Source: Morinoia aosen
Lineage: Eukaryota > Arthropoda > Malacostraca > Amphipoda > Talitridae
Assembly: GCA_030386875.1 (NCBI GenBank)
Contig: CM059578.1
Span: 26,831,009 to 26,895,008 of the forward strand
Direction: 5' to 3'
Length of the DNA: 64,000 nt
Position 1 is the stretch's first letter, and every line of letters starts with the position of its first letter. Both the position numbers and the translations under genes were made by a program. Shown here in pieces: positions 46,800-57,190 of the stretch. The notes below the pieces were generated by a model. The model was given only the letters and a program-made list of their open reading frames with translations, searched no databases and had not been told where the DNA came from.

Positions 46800-47120
46800 A
46801 TCCATCACAACCACCAACTTCCCCTACCCCCTACAACCACCACCATCACACTGCCACCGCTACCGCCATCACACCACCACATCACCACCACACCGTCACC
46901 ACCACCACACCGTCACCACCACCACACCGTCACCACTACCACCACCACAACCACCGCCACACCACCACCACCACCACACCACCACCAGAAGACCCCACTT
47001 CTGCGAACCGCCCCAAATATTCGGCAGGGGAAGCTTTCGCAACGTCCTGGTCACAAGCTGGGGAAGTGGGGAGGTGTGGGGCTAGGGGGGAGGGGGGGAG
47101 GTTAGGGGGGCGGGAGGGGG
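46800..47120. other. CCA-rich tract followed by a G-rich tract
   Basis: 46800-46990 is dominated by CCACCACCA/CACCGTCAC. 47057-47118 carries many runs of 4-7 G (GGGGGGAGGGGGGGAGG). Both are simple-sequence DNA; the short frame across them is not coding. Confidence 0.7.
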
Positions 47121-47329
47121 ATATTTCCTCTACTGGCACCATACATTGTAGTTCTGTAGAAAATACGAGGCATCTTCCGCAAGTTTCAGCTCTGAATTCT
47201 GCGAAGGCTGGTGCGGCCAGAAGTTTTACACATCGGTGCCAAAATATATTGTAGCTTCTAAGTATTATATTTTAGTTCTCGTCCAATTTTTACCCTAATA
47301 AGTTCTTCTAATAAAGTTCAGTACCTTAG

Positions 47330-47705
47330 AAATTACCCACCTTTGTCATTTCTTTCTCGTTCTGATGGCGGTGACAACCTGATGCCAGTGCTACTTCGAC
47401 AGTAAATGTTCGCTTACTAATTGAAAGCAGTTGCACTATTGTGCTACAGTTGCTCTCTATAGGTAAGTTAAGGTTTGTATTTAACCGTGAGAGTTACGGT
47501 ACATGTTTTAATTGAAGGTATCTAACTGCGAGAGTAATTGCGTACGATTTAATAAAGGGCTTTTGAACGCGATCGTGGCTGTGATCGGGTAGATTACGAG
47601 CGACTTGAAACTGTTGTTCGAGATATTAAGTATGAGTCGCTAACATTATTGTGACAACCTGATGCCAGTGCCATGTTAAAAAGAGTTAGGGTATGCACTT
47701 TCTAA
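47330..47705. other. Degraded fragments related to the 221-bp MITE
   Basis: GACAACCTGATGCCAGTGC occurs at about 47370 and 47651, matching the interior of the 221-bp MITE family (CTACCTAATGCCAGTGTC at 44400-44620). Ends are not recognisable. Confidence 0.45.
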
Positions 47706-47925
47706 TCCTTTAAAGTGCTTATTTTGTACTTATATCGCCGTTATCTCGACCACCATCATTAAACTGACACCGGCATCATGTAGTCACCAGCATCACAACG
47801 AGGAAGTGACTGCCACTCGACAACGCACTTCGAAGAACACATTAGGGCACAAACTTCACAAGGAATAAAATACATTAGAGCTGTTTGTAAAAGTGGATTT
47901 TGGAATCCACCCTGACGGTAAAGGG
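47706..47925. mobile_element. 220-bp TTAA MITE, copy 2 (reverse orientation)
   Basis: The reverse complement of this segment aligns with 44400-44620 (CTAATGTGT, GAGTGGCAGT, CTACATGATGCCGGTGTC). The right end CGGTAAAGGG is followed by TTAA at 47926; the left end TCCTTTAAAG follows CTAA. A small hairpin TGGATT/AATCCA lies near 47895-47910. Confidence 0.75.
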
Positions 47926-47929
47926 TTAA

Positions 47930-48626
47930 TCATTGCCATCGACGTATTTCATTTAATTTCACAGTCTGTCACTACAACATTCGTCTTCCCCTGCATCACG
48001 ATCTGTCGCACTGCAACAAGTCTATCAAGGTGTTTGAGAGGAGGGTTAGGAGAAATATTGTCAGTTTCCACAGCGATGCGACCTGCAGGCTCGCTATCAT
48101 CATTTCAACAAGTTAACAATCAGCGCAGTGAAAGTGTTCCCAGAAGTTCCTGAGATAAACGCGAAAAACATGATCATTTTGCTCAAGACCATTTTCCTCC
48201 ATTAAAAATTATAATCCTCCAAGCGATGAAATAAAGCAGTGTTATTCACCGATTTTTGCAGGAGAGCCACTTCGGTAAACGCACTTAGTGAGAGAGCCGT
48301 AGCTACTGCAAGTTAGCGTATATTGTATAAATTATACATCAAATAATTAATTCATACATTTTTCGAGAGCCGTGAATTGAGTCATTGAGTTATCGAGCCG
48401 CGCAATGAATACCACTGAAATAGAGTAACGTTTTGAGCCGCATGAAACCAACGGAGTCTGCCCCGAAGAAAATTACAAAAGCTCGATCAGAAAACGATGC
48501 AAAACTTGGGGTAACACGGACAGAATTTAAATTTCGGCGTTTCGTGTGCTGATGTAACGGAACTTTTCAGGTGAGTCAGCGAACAGGTGCTGTAGTAGGA
48601 GCAGGGCAGACGGAGGAGAGATTATG
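47930..48626. other. Non-coding stretch, nothing recognised
   Basis: A few GAGCCG(T/C)-containing short repeats near 48290-48440. No gene or domain. Confidence 0.3.
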
Positions 48627-48847
48627 CTCTTTTACGCCCCAGAGGACTACACGGTCTTCTTTCAGAAGTAGCATTAATATATTGTATTTATGGCTAAATT
48701 TGTTCCCTAATGTGTTCATTGAAGTTCACTGCAGAGTGGCCGTTGTTTTCTCATTTTGGTATCGGAGACAACCTGATGGCAACACCAGTCTAATAACGGT
48801 GGTTGTGATGACGGCAGTATGAGTACAAGAATGCTCACTTTGAAGGG
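48627..48847. mobile_element. 221-bp MITE, copy 3 (same orientation as copy 1)
   Basis: Left end CTCTTTTACGCCCC, right end ACTTTGAAGGG. The interior matches copy 1 (CCTAATGTGTTCATTGAAGT, GCAGAGTGGC, GACAACCTGATGGCAACACC). Length equals copy 1, but the flanking TTAA has decayed (TATG and TTAT). Confidence 0.75.
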
Positions 48848-49108
48848 TTATAACAGTACTGCCAAATTTTCCATCGATTGAATGAAATTCTCAAACTCAA
48901 CTAAAATTCTCCAATGATATTCAACACAAATGGCATTTAGCCCCAGGGACCTAAGCATGGTCACCGAATACTATGTGCTCTTTTCAAAGAAATTGTATAT
49001 GATCAGAAGTCAAGTTTAGAAAAATCTTGATCGGGAAAATGACAATCAATGACAATCTTTCAATAATGCATCCCTGCCGTCGGGTGCATCCCTAAAATTA
49101 TTGGTGAC

Positions 49109-49335
49109 TTAACACGTTATCAGCCACGGGTTAAACTCAAGTTCAATATTCAACTCAAATTTAAAGTCAATTGTAGTTAGCAATTATGAATAGTAAAAAT
49201 TAACTGGATCGCACCTTCACTTAGCCTTGATTAAGTATTTATGATAATCGAGTTTATGACTATTCGCCGGTCAGCAGCTTTATGCAAATTTTGTCCGTGT
49301 ACCACCGGGGGCTCACATAGCGGTTAACGAGTTAA
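49109..49335. mobile_element. TTAA MITE, family A, copy 6 (227 bp)
   Basis: TTAA at both ends: left TTAACACGTTATCAGCCACG, right reverse-complemented TTAACTCGTTAACCGC. Body contains CTCAAGTTCAATATTCAACT, CGCCGGTCAGCAGC and GTACCACCGGGGGCTCAC, in which the core palindrome is mutated. Confidence 0.8.
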
Positions 49336-49514
49336 ATTTGGTCTAAATCCCTACACGAGAATTGAACAAATGATGAGCTGCCGTTTGTATAAGGGTACGT
49401 ACAGGCTTTTCTGCGACTTCCTGAAATTTTAGTGAAATACACGGCTTGCATAAAAGCACGATAAGATTTGCATGTGTCTCATTGAACATCTGCTTAGGAA
49501 ATTATTATAATTAT

Positions 49515-49602
49515 TATTATTTGAGTTTTAGCCTACCTTTACCACAACAAAGACGTTCAAAGAGAGGCAGGATGAAGGCACCATTTAGTATGGAGTTAAG
49601 GG

Positions 49603-49633
<31 letters not shown>

Positions 49634-50145
49634 GAGAGAGTTTTAGCCTCGCTTAATTGCACGACAAAGATGTGCTAAGAGAGGAAGGAGGAAGGCACCA
49701 TTTAGTATGGAGTTGAGGGAACGCGGAATCTACGCACAAGGTGCACAGAAACAGGAAGCTGAGAAAGAAGTTCATGAAATAAGAAAAAGTTGAAGAAGAA
49801 AGTAGTAGGTGCTGAAAAACAGTACAGCAGTGAACCGAAAAAAGATGGTCCGTAACAAAACAAAAACCTTTTCTATTTCAACAAAAGGAAGCCTACCTAA
49901 CCTTTAGCTCAGGCCCTCACATAGTCCTCCTGGGAGCGCTAATTCCCATAGATACAATACCTGTATCCCCCTGAGGGGTGGAGTTAAGGGAACGCGGAAT
50001 CTATGCCAAGGTGCATAGAAACAATAAGCTAAGAAAGAAGTTCATGAAACAAGAAAAAGCTGAAGAAGAAAGTAGTAGGTGCTGAAAAACAGAACCTCAG
50101 TGAACCCAAAAAAGGTTGTCCCTAACATAACGAAAACATTTCAAG
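49515..50145 (-). mobile_element. Nested copies of the (ATT)n-tailed interspersed repeat
   Basis: Two left ends (about 49530 AGTTTTAGCCTACC and 49630 AGTTTTAGCCTCGC), each preceded by an ATT-rich run, the second by about ten ATT triplets at 49602-49629. A third partial copy begins at about 49978 (GGAGTTAAGGGAACGCGG). The order suggests one copy inserted into or next to another at the microsatellite tail. Confidence 0.6.
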
Positions 50146-50380
50146 TAATAGACATTTCAACAGTAACACCAGAAAGATTTGATATTTTTCTTCATTTCAG
50201 CAAGCAATTTTTTGGGTTCAAATGTCCATGCAAAAATTTGTCTACCTACATGACGCTTGCGTTTCAATCAGATGAGTAACTTAATTTCTTTTGATTTAAT
50301 TGTTCCACTCCTAAAGAACACAAATACCTCTCAGTAGACATCACTAGTCCAACAGGAACAAGTCCCTCGCATAAATATCT

Positions 50381-50408
50381 AACCTAAAACCTAACCTAAC
50401 CTAAAACT
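50381..50408. repeat. Short CCTAA (TTAGG-type) run
   Basis: CTAACCTAAA is followed by ACCTAACCTAACCTAAAAC, about three perfect CCTAA units. It matches the common arthropod telomere motif but is far too short to be a telomere. Confidence 0.5.
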
Positions 50409-52014
50409 CATCATCAGAAATGACTTATCAGTGATGAAAAGTAAACAGGACAAGGCGACAGTATTCTGTCTTTCAGACCTAGGCCCAAGTACGGAACCTT
50501 GAGGACCAGTCGGGTTCAGGGGGTAAATTCATCGATAAGACATCGATTGCAAAGTATTTTTTCCCACGCGCTGAGCACGTGGTCTGCTATGTCCTGATGC
50601 ACTGTGGGGGGTAGCAACAAGTTCAAATTTAAATCTTTTTTATACCCAAATGTACCATGTGCGGGCTAGTGTAGTTAGAATTAATCTGAAGTCAATGCGA
50701 GTTTCTTTAGCGCTGATTCGAAACCTGTGTAACTATCATTCATCAACATATGAGGATCTGTCACAGGCAACACAAGATTGCATAAATGCAAGTACTTAGA
50801 AACCAACAGATGGAGTTCAAGAGTTTGCAGAGATGCCATATTGCAGGAGATAATGCCCAACTGATTGGGGAGATATGTGGATTCACGTGATGGGCTGTGA
50901 TCAAATGCACCAACATGAGAGACTTGGAGGTCATCTCGGGTACTTTTGATTAATATACGAAGTCGATTAGAGCATGGGCAGAGTAGCTACCAATGTAAAC
51001 GCAAGGTAGGTAATTTGCAGCCATGTTTCAGACGATTTCTTCCGTAATTTATTTTTTCCCTCTCATTTCCACCTATTTCTTAAAACTTTACTGATCTTCC
51101 GAGACATGTATTATGAACAAAGCGGCGTTAGCGAGATAATATAGTATAATATTATAATAATAATAATATATAATAACTGAAAATAATTAATGATTATTGG
51201 AGTCCTAGCTAGCTAGCAAAAACACTTACAATGCCTTTTCATAATTTAACTTCAGCTTCAATTCGCAGGGCTTCAATAACTAAATCAATTAATAATAATT
51301 AATTAATTGATAATTAATACAAGATAATTAATTAATATAATTTAATTCTTATTATATAATATAATTATAATATAATTTTTAATAAATTTCTTCAATAATT
51401 AATAATTAATTAATTAATAATACAAGATATCGTAATTCCAAATAAAAAATTCAATGACACTGTCTCGATAAGATGAATTAAGGCATCGAATCAATAACTT
51501 TCAAAATGTTCCAGCATGACTGCGACAGTGCCAGAAAACCGAACCCAGCGTCTGACATATCAAGTTTTCAAATTGCAGCTTTCTTCTTTTTCATTTTGTG
51601 GTGCCGTCTGGCTGAGTTCAATAATATAATTCAAAGAAAGCAGAAAATATCGATGCGCACCACAACGCAAATGTTAACATGTCAAAGGTGAAGCTATTGT
51701 AACCATACCTGACGGTAAATATCAACAGTCTTCAATTACTGGTACACTGGTGCCTCAGGGATATAATTGTGCCCCATAACTGTGCATAGTAGACATCATT
51801 GTACCTCAAAAACAATTGCACTTCACAGAGATTATCGTGACTCATAGATACCACTCTTCGACAGGACGCAATCAAGCCTAACGCAGGCGATGCTATTCTG
51901 GCTCATAAGCAAAGTCATGACAAAGTAACATAAGGACACGACACAGGAACATGACGTAGGAACATAAAGACATGACGCAAGAACATGACACAGGAGTTTA
52001 TTAGTTAGTTTATT
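50409..52014. other. Non-coding stretch with an AT-rich core
   Basis: 51130-51425 is nearly pure A/T with TAATTAATTAATAATT-type repeats. The rest has no recognised gene. GACA(C/T)AGGAACATGA(C/A) short repeats lie at 51930-52000 and again at 52305. Confidence 0.4.
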
Positions 52015-52305
52015 AGTTAGTTTAAGCCTCCCTATCCTCAACAATGAGATGTAAAGAGAGGAAGGAAGAAGGCACCATTTAGTATGGAGTTAAGGGAACG
52101 TGGAATCTATGCAGAAAGGGCACAGAAACAGAAAGCTAAGAAAGAAGTTCATGAAACAAGAAAAAGTTGAAGAAGAAAGTAGTAGGCGGTGAAAAACAGG
52201 ACAGCAGTGAACCGAAAAAAAGATGGTCCGTAACACAACAAAACCTATTCTATTTTAACAAAAGAAAGCCTACCTAACCTTTAGCTCGGGCCCTCACATT
52301 GTCAC
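52015..52305 (-). mobile_element. Interspersed repeat with TTAGTTAG-type tail, copy 4
   Basis: Close match to 13968-14330 (AGTTTAAGCCTCCCTATCC, GGCACCATTTAGTATGGAGT, AAGAAGTTCATGAAACAAG, CTCGGGCCCTCACAT). The left edge is TTTATTAGTTAGTTTATTAG. It is truncated on the right relative to copy 1. Confidence 0.6.
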
Positions 52306-52682
52306 ATGACACAGGAACATGTACACATTACACATGACGCCAAAAGTTCAAAAGACACCGGCGAGACAAAACACGTCCCCACAGACAGGCACTCGCCACG
52401 GGTGCGATGCTCAGATTTTAGTAAGTCATTTTCGTTATCTCCTTCACTTGCTTCTTTATTAAACTTTGAAAAATTGCAAAATTACGTTTCTGGGCTAGAA
52501 AACCTGTATTATACGGGTTATACCTTTATTATCCCATGGCTTGGAAAACCTTCATTGTATCTAATAGGTTAGAAAAGGTTCATTACACGAGTTATACCTT
52601 TATTATTTGCTGCCCTTTTGTGAAGCAGACGCCTCTGCTCACAATTATTCTCCATGGAGACATAGTTAAGTAGCAACGCAGT
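52306..52682. other. Non-coding spacer
   Basis: A local repeat with GGTT(A/C)ATTA(C/T)ACG/ATACCTTTATTAT occurs near 52510 and 52585. No gene. Confidence 0.3.
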
Positions 52683-54735
52683 TTTGTCACAGTTTAGCCA
52701 AATGAAGACAGTTTCATCTCAATTCTGCCCAATGAAGACAAGAGTTTGGCCTTGGTTATCCCCAGTAGATTCACGGTTTCGCCAATTTTTCTTAAAGTTT
52801 TGCCCAGTGAAGACACAGTTTCACCACAGTTTGTGCCCAGTGAAGACACAGTTTCACCACAGTTGTGCCCAGTCAAGACACAGTTTCACCACAGTTGTGC
52901 CCAGTCAAGACACAGTTTCACCACAGTTGTGCCCAGTGAAGACACAGTTTCACCACAGTTGTACCCAGTGAAGACGCAGTTTCACCACAGTTGTGCCCAG
53001 TGAAGACGCAGTTTCACCACAGTTGTGCCCAGTGAAGACACAGTTTCACCACAGTTGTGCCCAGTGAAGATACAGTTTCACCACAGTTTGTGCCCAGTGA
53101 AGACACAGTTTCACCACAGTTGTGCCCAGTCAAGACACAGTTTCACCACAGTTGTGCCCAGTGAAGACACAGTTTCACCACAGTTGTGCCCAGTGAAGAC
53201 GCAGTTTCACCACAGTTGTGCCCAGTGAAGACACAGTTTCACCCCAGTTGTGCCCAGTGAAGACACAGTTGTGCCCAGTGAAGACACAGTTTCACCAGAG
53301 TTGTGCCCAGTGAAGACACCGTTTCATCACAGTTGTGCCCAGTGAAGACACAGTTTCACCACAGTTGTGCCCAGTGAAGACACAGTTTCACCACAGTTGT
53401 GCCCAGTGAAGACGCAGTTTCACCACAGTTGTACCCAGTGAAGACGCAGTTTCACCACAGTTGTGCCCAGTGAAGACACAGTTTCACCACAGTTTGTGCC
53501 CAGTGAAGACACAGTTTCACCACAGTTGTGCCCAGTGAAGATACAGTTCCACCACAGTTGTGCCCAGTGAATATTCAGTTTCACTACAGTTGTGCCCAGT
53601 GAAGACACAGTTTCACCACAGTTGTGCCCAGTGAAGACACAGTTTCACCACAGTTGTGCCCAGGGAAGACTCAGTTTCACCACAGTTGTGCCCAGTGAAG
53701 ATACAGTTTCACCACAGTTTTGCCCAGTGAAGACACAGTTTCACCACAGTTGCGCCCAGTGAAGACACAGTTTCACCACAGTTGTGCCCAGTGAAAACAC
53801 AGTTTCCTCACAGTTGTGCCTAGTGAAGACAGAGTTTCCTCACAGTTGTGCCCAGTGAAGACACAGTTTTACCACAGTTTGGGCCCAGTGAAGACACAGT
53901 TTCACCACAGTTGTGCCCAGTGAAGACACAGTTTCACCACAGTTTATGCCCAGTGAAGACACAGTTTCACCACAGTTTGTGCCCAGTGAAGACACAGTTT
54001 CCTCACAGTTGTACCCAGTGAAGACACAGTTTCACCACAGTTTATGCCCAGTGAAGACACAGTTTCACCACAGTTGTGCCCAGGGAAGACACAGTTTCAC
54101 CACAGTTTGTGCCCAGTGAAGACACAGTTTCACCACAGTTGTGCCCAGGGAAGACACAGTTTCACCACAGTTTGTGCCCAGTGAAGACACAGTTTCACCA
54201 CAGTTTGTGCCCAGTGAAGACACAGTTTCCTCACAGTTGTACCCAGTGAAGACACAGTTTCCTCACAGTTTGTGCCCAGTGAAGACACAGTTTCCTCACA
54301 GTTTGTGCCCAGTGAAGACACAGTTTCCTCACAGTTGTACCCAGTGAAGACACAGTTTCCTCACAGTTTGTGCCCAGTGAAGACACAGTTTCCTCACAGT
54401 TGTACCCAGTGAAGACACAGTTTCCTAACAGTTGTACCCAGTGAAGACACAGTTTCCTAACAGTTGTACCCAGTGAAGACACAGTTTCACCACAGTTGTG
54501 CCCAGGGAAGACACAGTTTCACCACAGCTTGTGCCCAGTTAAGACACAGTTTCCTCACAGTTGTGCACATTGAAGACACAGTTTCCTCACAGCTGTGCAC
54601 ATTGAAGACGCAGTTTACTCACAGTTGTGCCCAGTGAAGACACAGTTTCACCACAGCTTGTGCCCAGTGAAGACGCAGTTTCACCACAGTTGTGCCCGTG
54701 CCCAGCCAAGACGCAGTTTCACCACAGTTTTGAAC
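52683..54735. repeat. 32/33-bp minisatellite, about 62 copies
   Basis: The unit is CCCAGTGAAGACACAGTTTC plus ACCACAGTTGTG (32 bp), or 33 bp where TTTGTG occurs. Variants TTCCTCACAG cluster at 53790-54480. The first three units are the most diverged. Mixed 32/33 lengths keep any frame short. Confidence 0.96.
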
Positions 54736-55126
54736 TACACATGAAGACAGAGTTTGGCCCCAGAGGTGACGCAGTCTCACATCGATAAGCGAATAAATAA
54801 GCTAGGATTGTGAAGAGATTACCAAGCTCATCTCGCAATATTCATGGGAATAAAATGGTGGCGCAACGCTAGGCGCCAACGATACGGTATCGGGCACGGC
54901 GAGCGTCTTGCGAAATGGTTGACATCGTTTGGTTCTACATAGACTCCACATAGAGTCTCTAGTCTCTACATATGTTGAGTCTACATAGACTCTATACAGA
55001 CTCTTCATAGAGTCTCTAGTCTCTACATATGTTCAGTCTGTGTAGTATGTAGAGTCTATGTAAAGAGGAGAATGATTGAGAAACAACTCGAAGTCATATG
55101 AAAAGACGATAACAGTCCTGCATAAT
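54736..55126. other. Spacer with short AGAGTCT/AGACTC repeats
   Basis: 54935-55065 repeats ATAGAGTCTCTAGTCTCTAC and ACATATGTT(G/C)AGTCT. No gene. Confidence 0.5.
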
Positions 55127-55364
55127 TTCAACACGTCGCCTGCGGTGGGTTAAACTGAAGTACAGTCAGTATTCAACTCAAATTCAAATTCAAAAGTGGT
55201 TGAAAATTTTATAAATACCAAACATTAAATGTGTACATTGAGTAAAATTAATTTTAAAATGTTGTTAAAACTTTTTCAAACCACCCACCGGTGGGTCGTT
55301 TCGCAGCAGGAAGAACTTGAACGCGACCCACCGGTGGGTCGTATATCCTAGTCAATGTGCTAAA
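55127..55364. mobile_element. TTAA MITE, family B, copy 2
   Basis: Left end TTCAACACGTCGCCTGCGG and right end CTAGTCAATGTGCTAA; body ATAAATACCAAACATTAAA as at 24716. The right part carries two CACCGGTGG palindromes: CCCACCGGTGGG near 55292 and the 18-bp CGACCCACCGGTGGGTCG near 55324, about 35 bp apart. Confidence 0.75.
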
Positions 55365-56159
55365 AAATCCATGTTTTTACTGATGTCATTTGAGAAAGTT
55401 GATGTTATTAGTGATGCCAAAAGGAAAAGTATGTAGAAAGATATTCACTAGAGAAGTATGCCGCATCACTGCTTCCATATTACGAAGATGAATTGGAAAT
55501 ACTTCCATATTGCACCGCTTCAGAGCGCTCTATTCTGAAACATTCCGGCTCGACACGCGAAAATGGAATCGAACAATTCTCCACGCGTCCAATTCTGCAT
55601 TGCCGTACAGGAACTACTCCGCTAATTCGAGAGAAAATCAAAAACTCACAACTAGTGTTTATATTAAAAGCTTAGGAGACCAGGTTAATAGCGTTTATGT
55701 GGAAAATATAAAAAAACAGAGGATGAAGATAAAAGGACGAAATTCTTACTCATACCTACTCATGCCTGTACTCACGCGTGCTCTCAGCCGAAGAGGCGGT
55801 GCGAGTAGCTGGGGGAAGATAAAAATATGATTAGAACAGTTCATATTGTTGGTTGCGTCGTATTTTTTTATAAGCAATTCAAGTTTTTTAAACCCCTTAA
55901 TTTAAAAAAAATACAAATAATTCAATTTTCCCCCACGATAAACTTTTTTAACATTTAAAAATTCATTTTTCAACATTTTAAAATTTATACTTTGACAATT
56001 TAACAATTAATTTACCACAAGCGATACAGCATTAGATTGTTTCTGAAGTCTAGCACACTGGTCGAATTAGAGCGTAGCTACCTGAGGGCCCGATGGTCCC
56101 ATCAATTCTGATATTCTCATTAATGGTTGATAAAAATAGACTAGAGCGCGAGTCCACGC
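55365..56159. other. Non-coding stretch, nothing recognised
   Basis: AT-rich, with short TTTAAAAATTCATTTTT repeats near 55930-56000. No gene. Confidence 0.3.
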
Positions 56160-56430
56160 CACGGTAGAGGAAACAAGGTAGGGTCATTTATATGGAAGAA
56201 AATACACCTCCTCTTGTTCGGCTAGCCAATAGAAAGGTTTTATTTCAAGCAAACTTTATGACGTCACCAAAATGCAATGAAGTTAAGCCAATAGTGGAAC
56301 CAGATTTAGGGGTAGCAGTGCTACCAGATGGAATATGAGCGCTGTTATTGGTTCGTTGCCGTGACGTCACCAAAACCACACCGTCAACGAAAAAAAACTG
56401 GTTTGAACCTGCCTCGTTTCCTCTACCGTA
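56160..56430. mobile_element. 271-bp MITE with perfect 8-bp target duplication (hAT-like), copy 2
   Basis: Begins CACGGTAGAGGAAACAAGG and ends CTCGTTTCCTCTACCGTA. It is flanked by identical GTCCACGC at 56152-56159 and 56431-56438. It is the reverse complement of the element at 30602-30869. A TGACGTCA palindrome is kept in each half (near 56269 and 56362). Confidence 0.9.
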
Positions 56431-56594
56431 GTCCACGCACAGCAAATGTGCGTTACGTTACCAAGGCAACCACCAAGTGAATATCATTCTGTATACTTTT
56501 CCATTTCCTACGTCGAGGGTAGGAAAATAAGAAAACTGGAGAATGTGATCATATAAACATTTATACTCAGTGAAATTAGATGTTAGTTGAAGTC

Positions 56595-56845
56595 TCCTCA
56601 ACCGCTAAAAAAAACGTTCCTGGGAAGGCACCATTTAGTATGGAGATTAGGGAATGGGAAATCTATGCAGAAGAAGCATAGAAACAGCAAGTTGAGAAAG
56701 AAGTTCATGAAACAAGGTAAAAGATGAAGAAGAAAGTAGCAGGTGCTGAAAAATAGGACAGCCGTAAGCCGAAAAAAGATGGTTCTTATCGAAACAAAAA
56801 AAAAAAACATTTTATTTCAACAAAAAGAAGGCCTACATAACGATA
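56595..56845 (-). mobile_element. Interspersed repeat, copy 5 (tail missing)
   Basis: GGCACCATTTAGTATGGAGA, AAGAAGTTCATGAAACAAGG and AGCCGAAAAAAGATGGTTC match 13968-14330. The left edge (CCTCAACCGCT) differs and resembles the fragment at 40505. Confidence 0.55.
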
Positions 56846-56938
56846 CTTAGGGAGTTTGCACTCCACTTCTCCTCTAAGAAATAAAACTGGAAAATAATCG
56901 ATATTGAAACGTGGATGCAAGAATGGAGGAAATCAACA

Positions 56939-57047
56939 AAGATATGCACTAGTTGACCGAGATATGCACAAGTTGACAGAGATATGCACAAGTTGACAAA
57001 GATATGCACTAGTTGACAGAGATATGCACAAGTTGACAAAGATGACT
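56939..57047. repeat. 20-bp minisatellite, 5 copies
   Basis: The unit is AGATATGCACAAGTTGACAG, with ACTAGTTGAC variants. Confidence 0.9.
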
Positions 57048-57190
57048 AGTTGTACACAATTCCCGCTTAACACCTTGCCTTGGCGAGCACGGTTTTATGC
57101 ACTCGCACCAACACAAAACATGACACACGGCACAAGCTCAGATCTCTTGGGTCAGTCCAGGATATGCCAGTGGGGTATCAGAGCATACCC

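Noticed and set aside
50381-50408. Telomere
   Set aside because: Only about three CCTAA units inside ordinary sequence; at most an interstitial trace.
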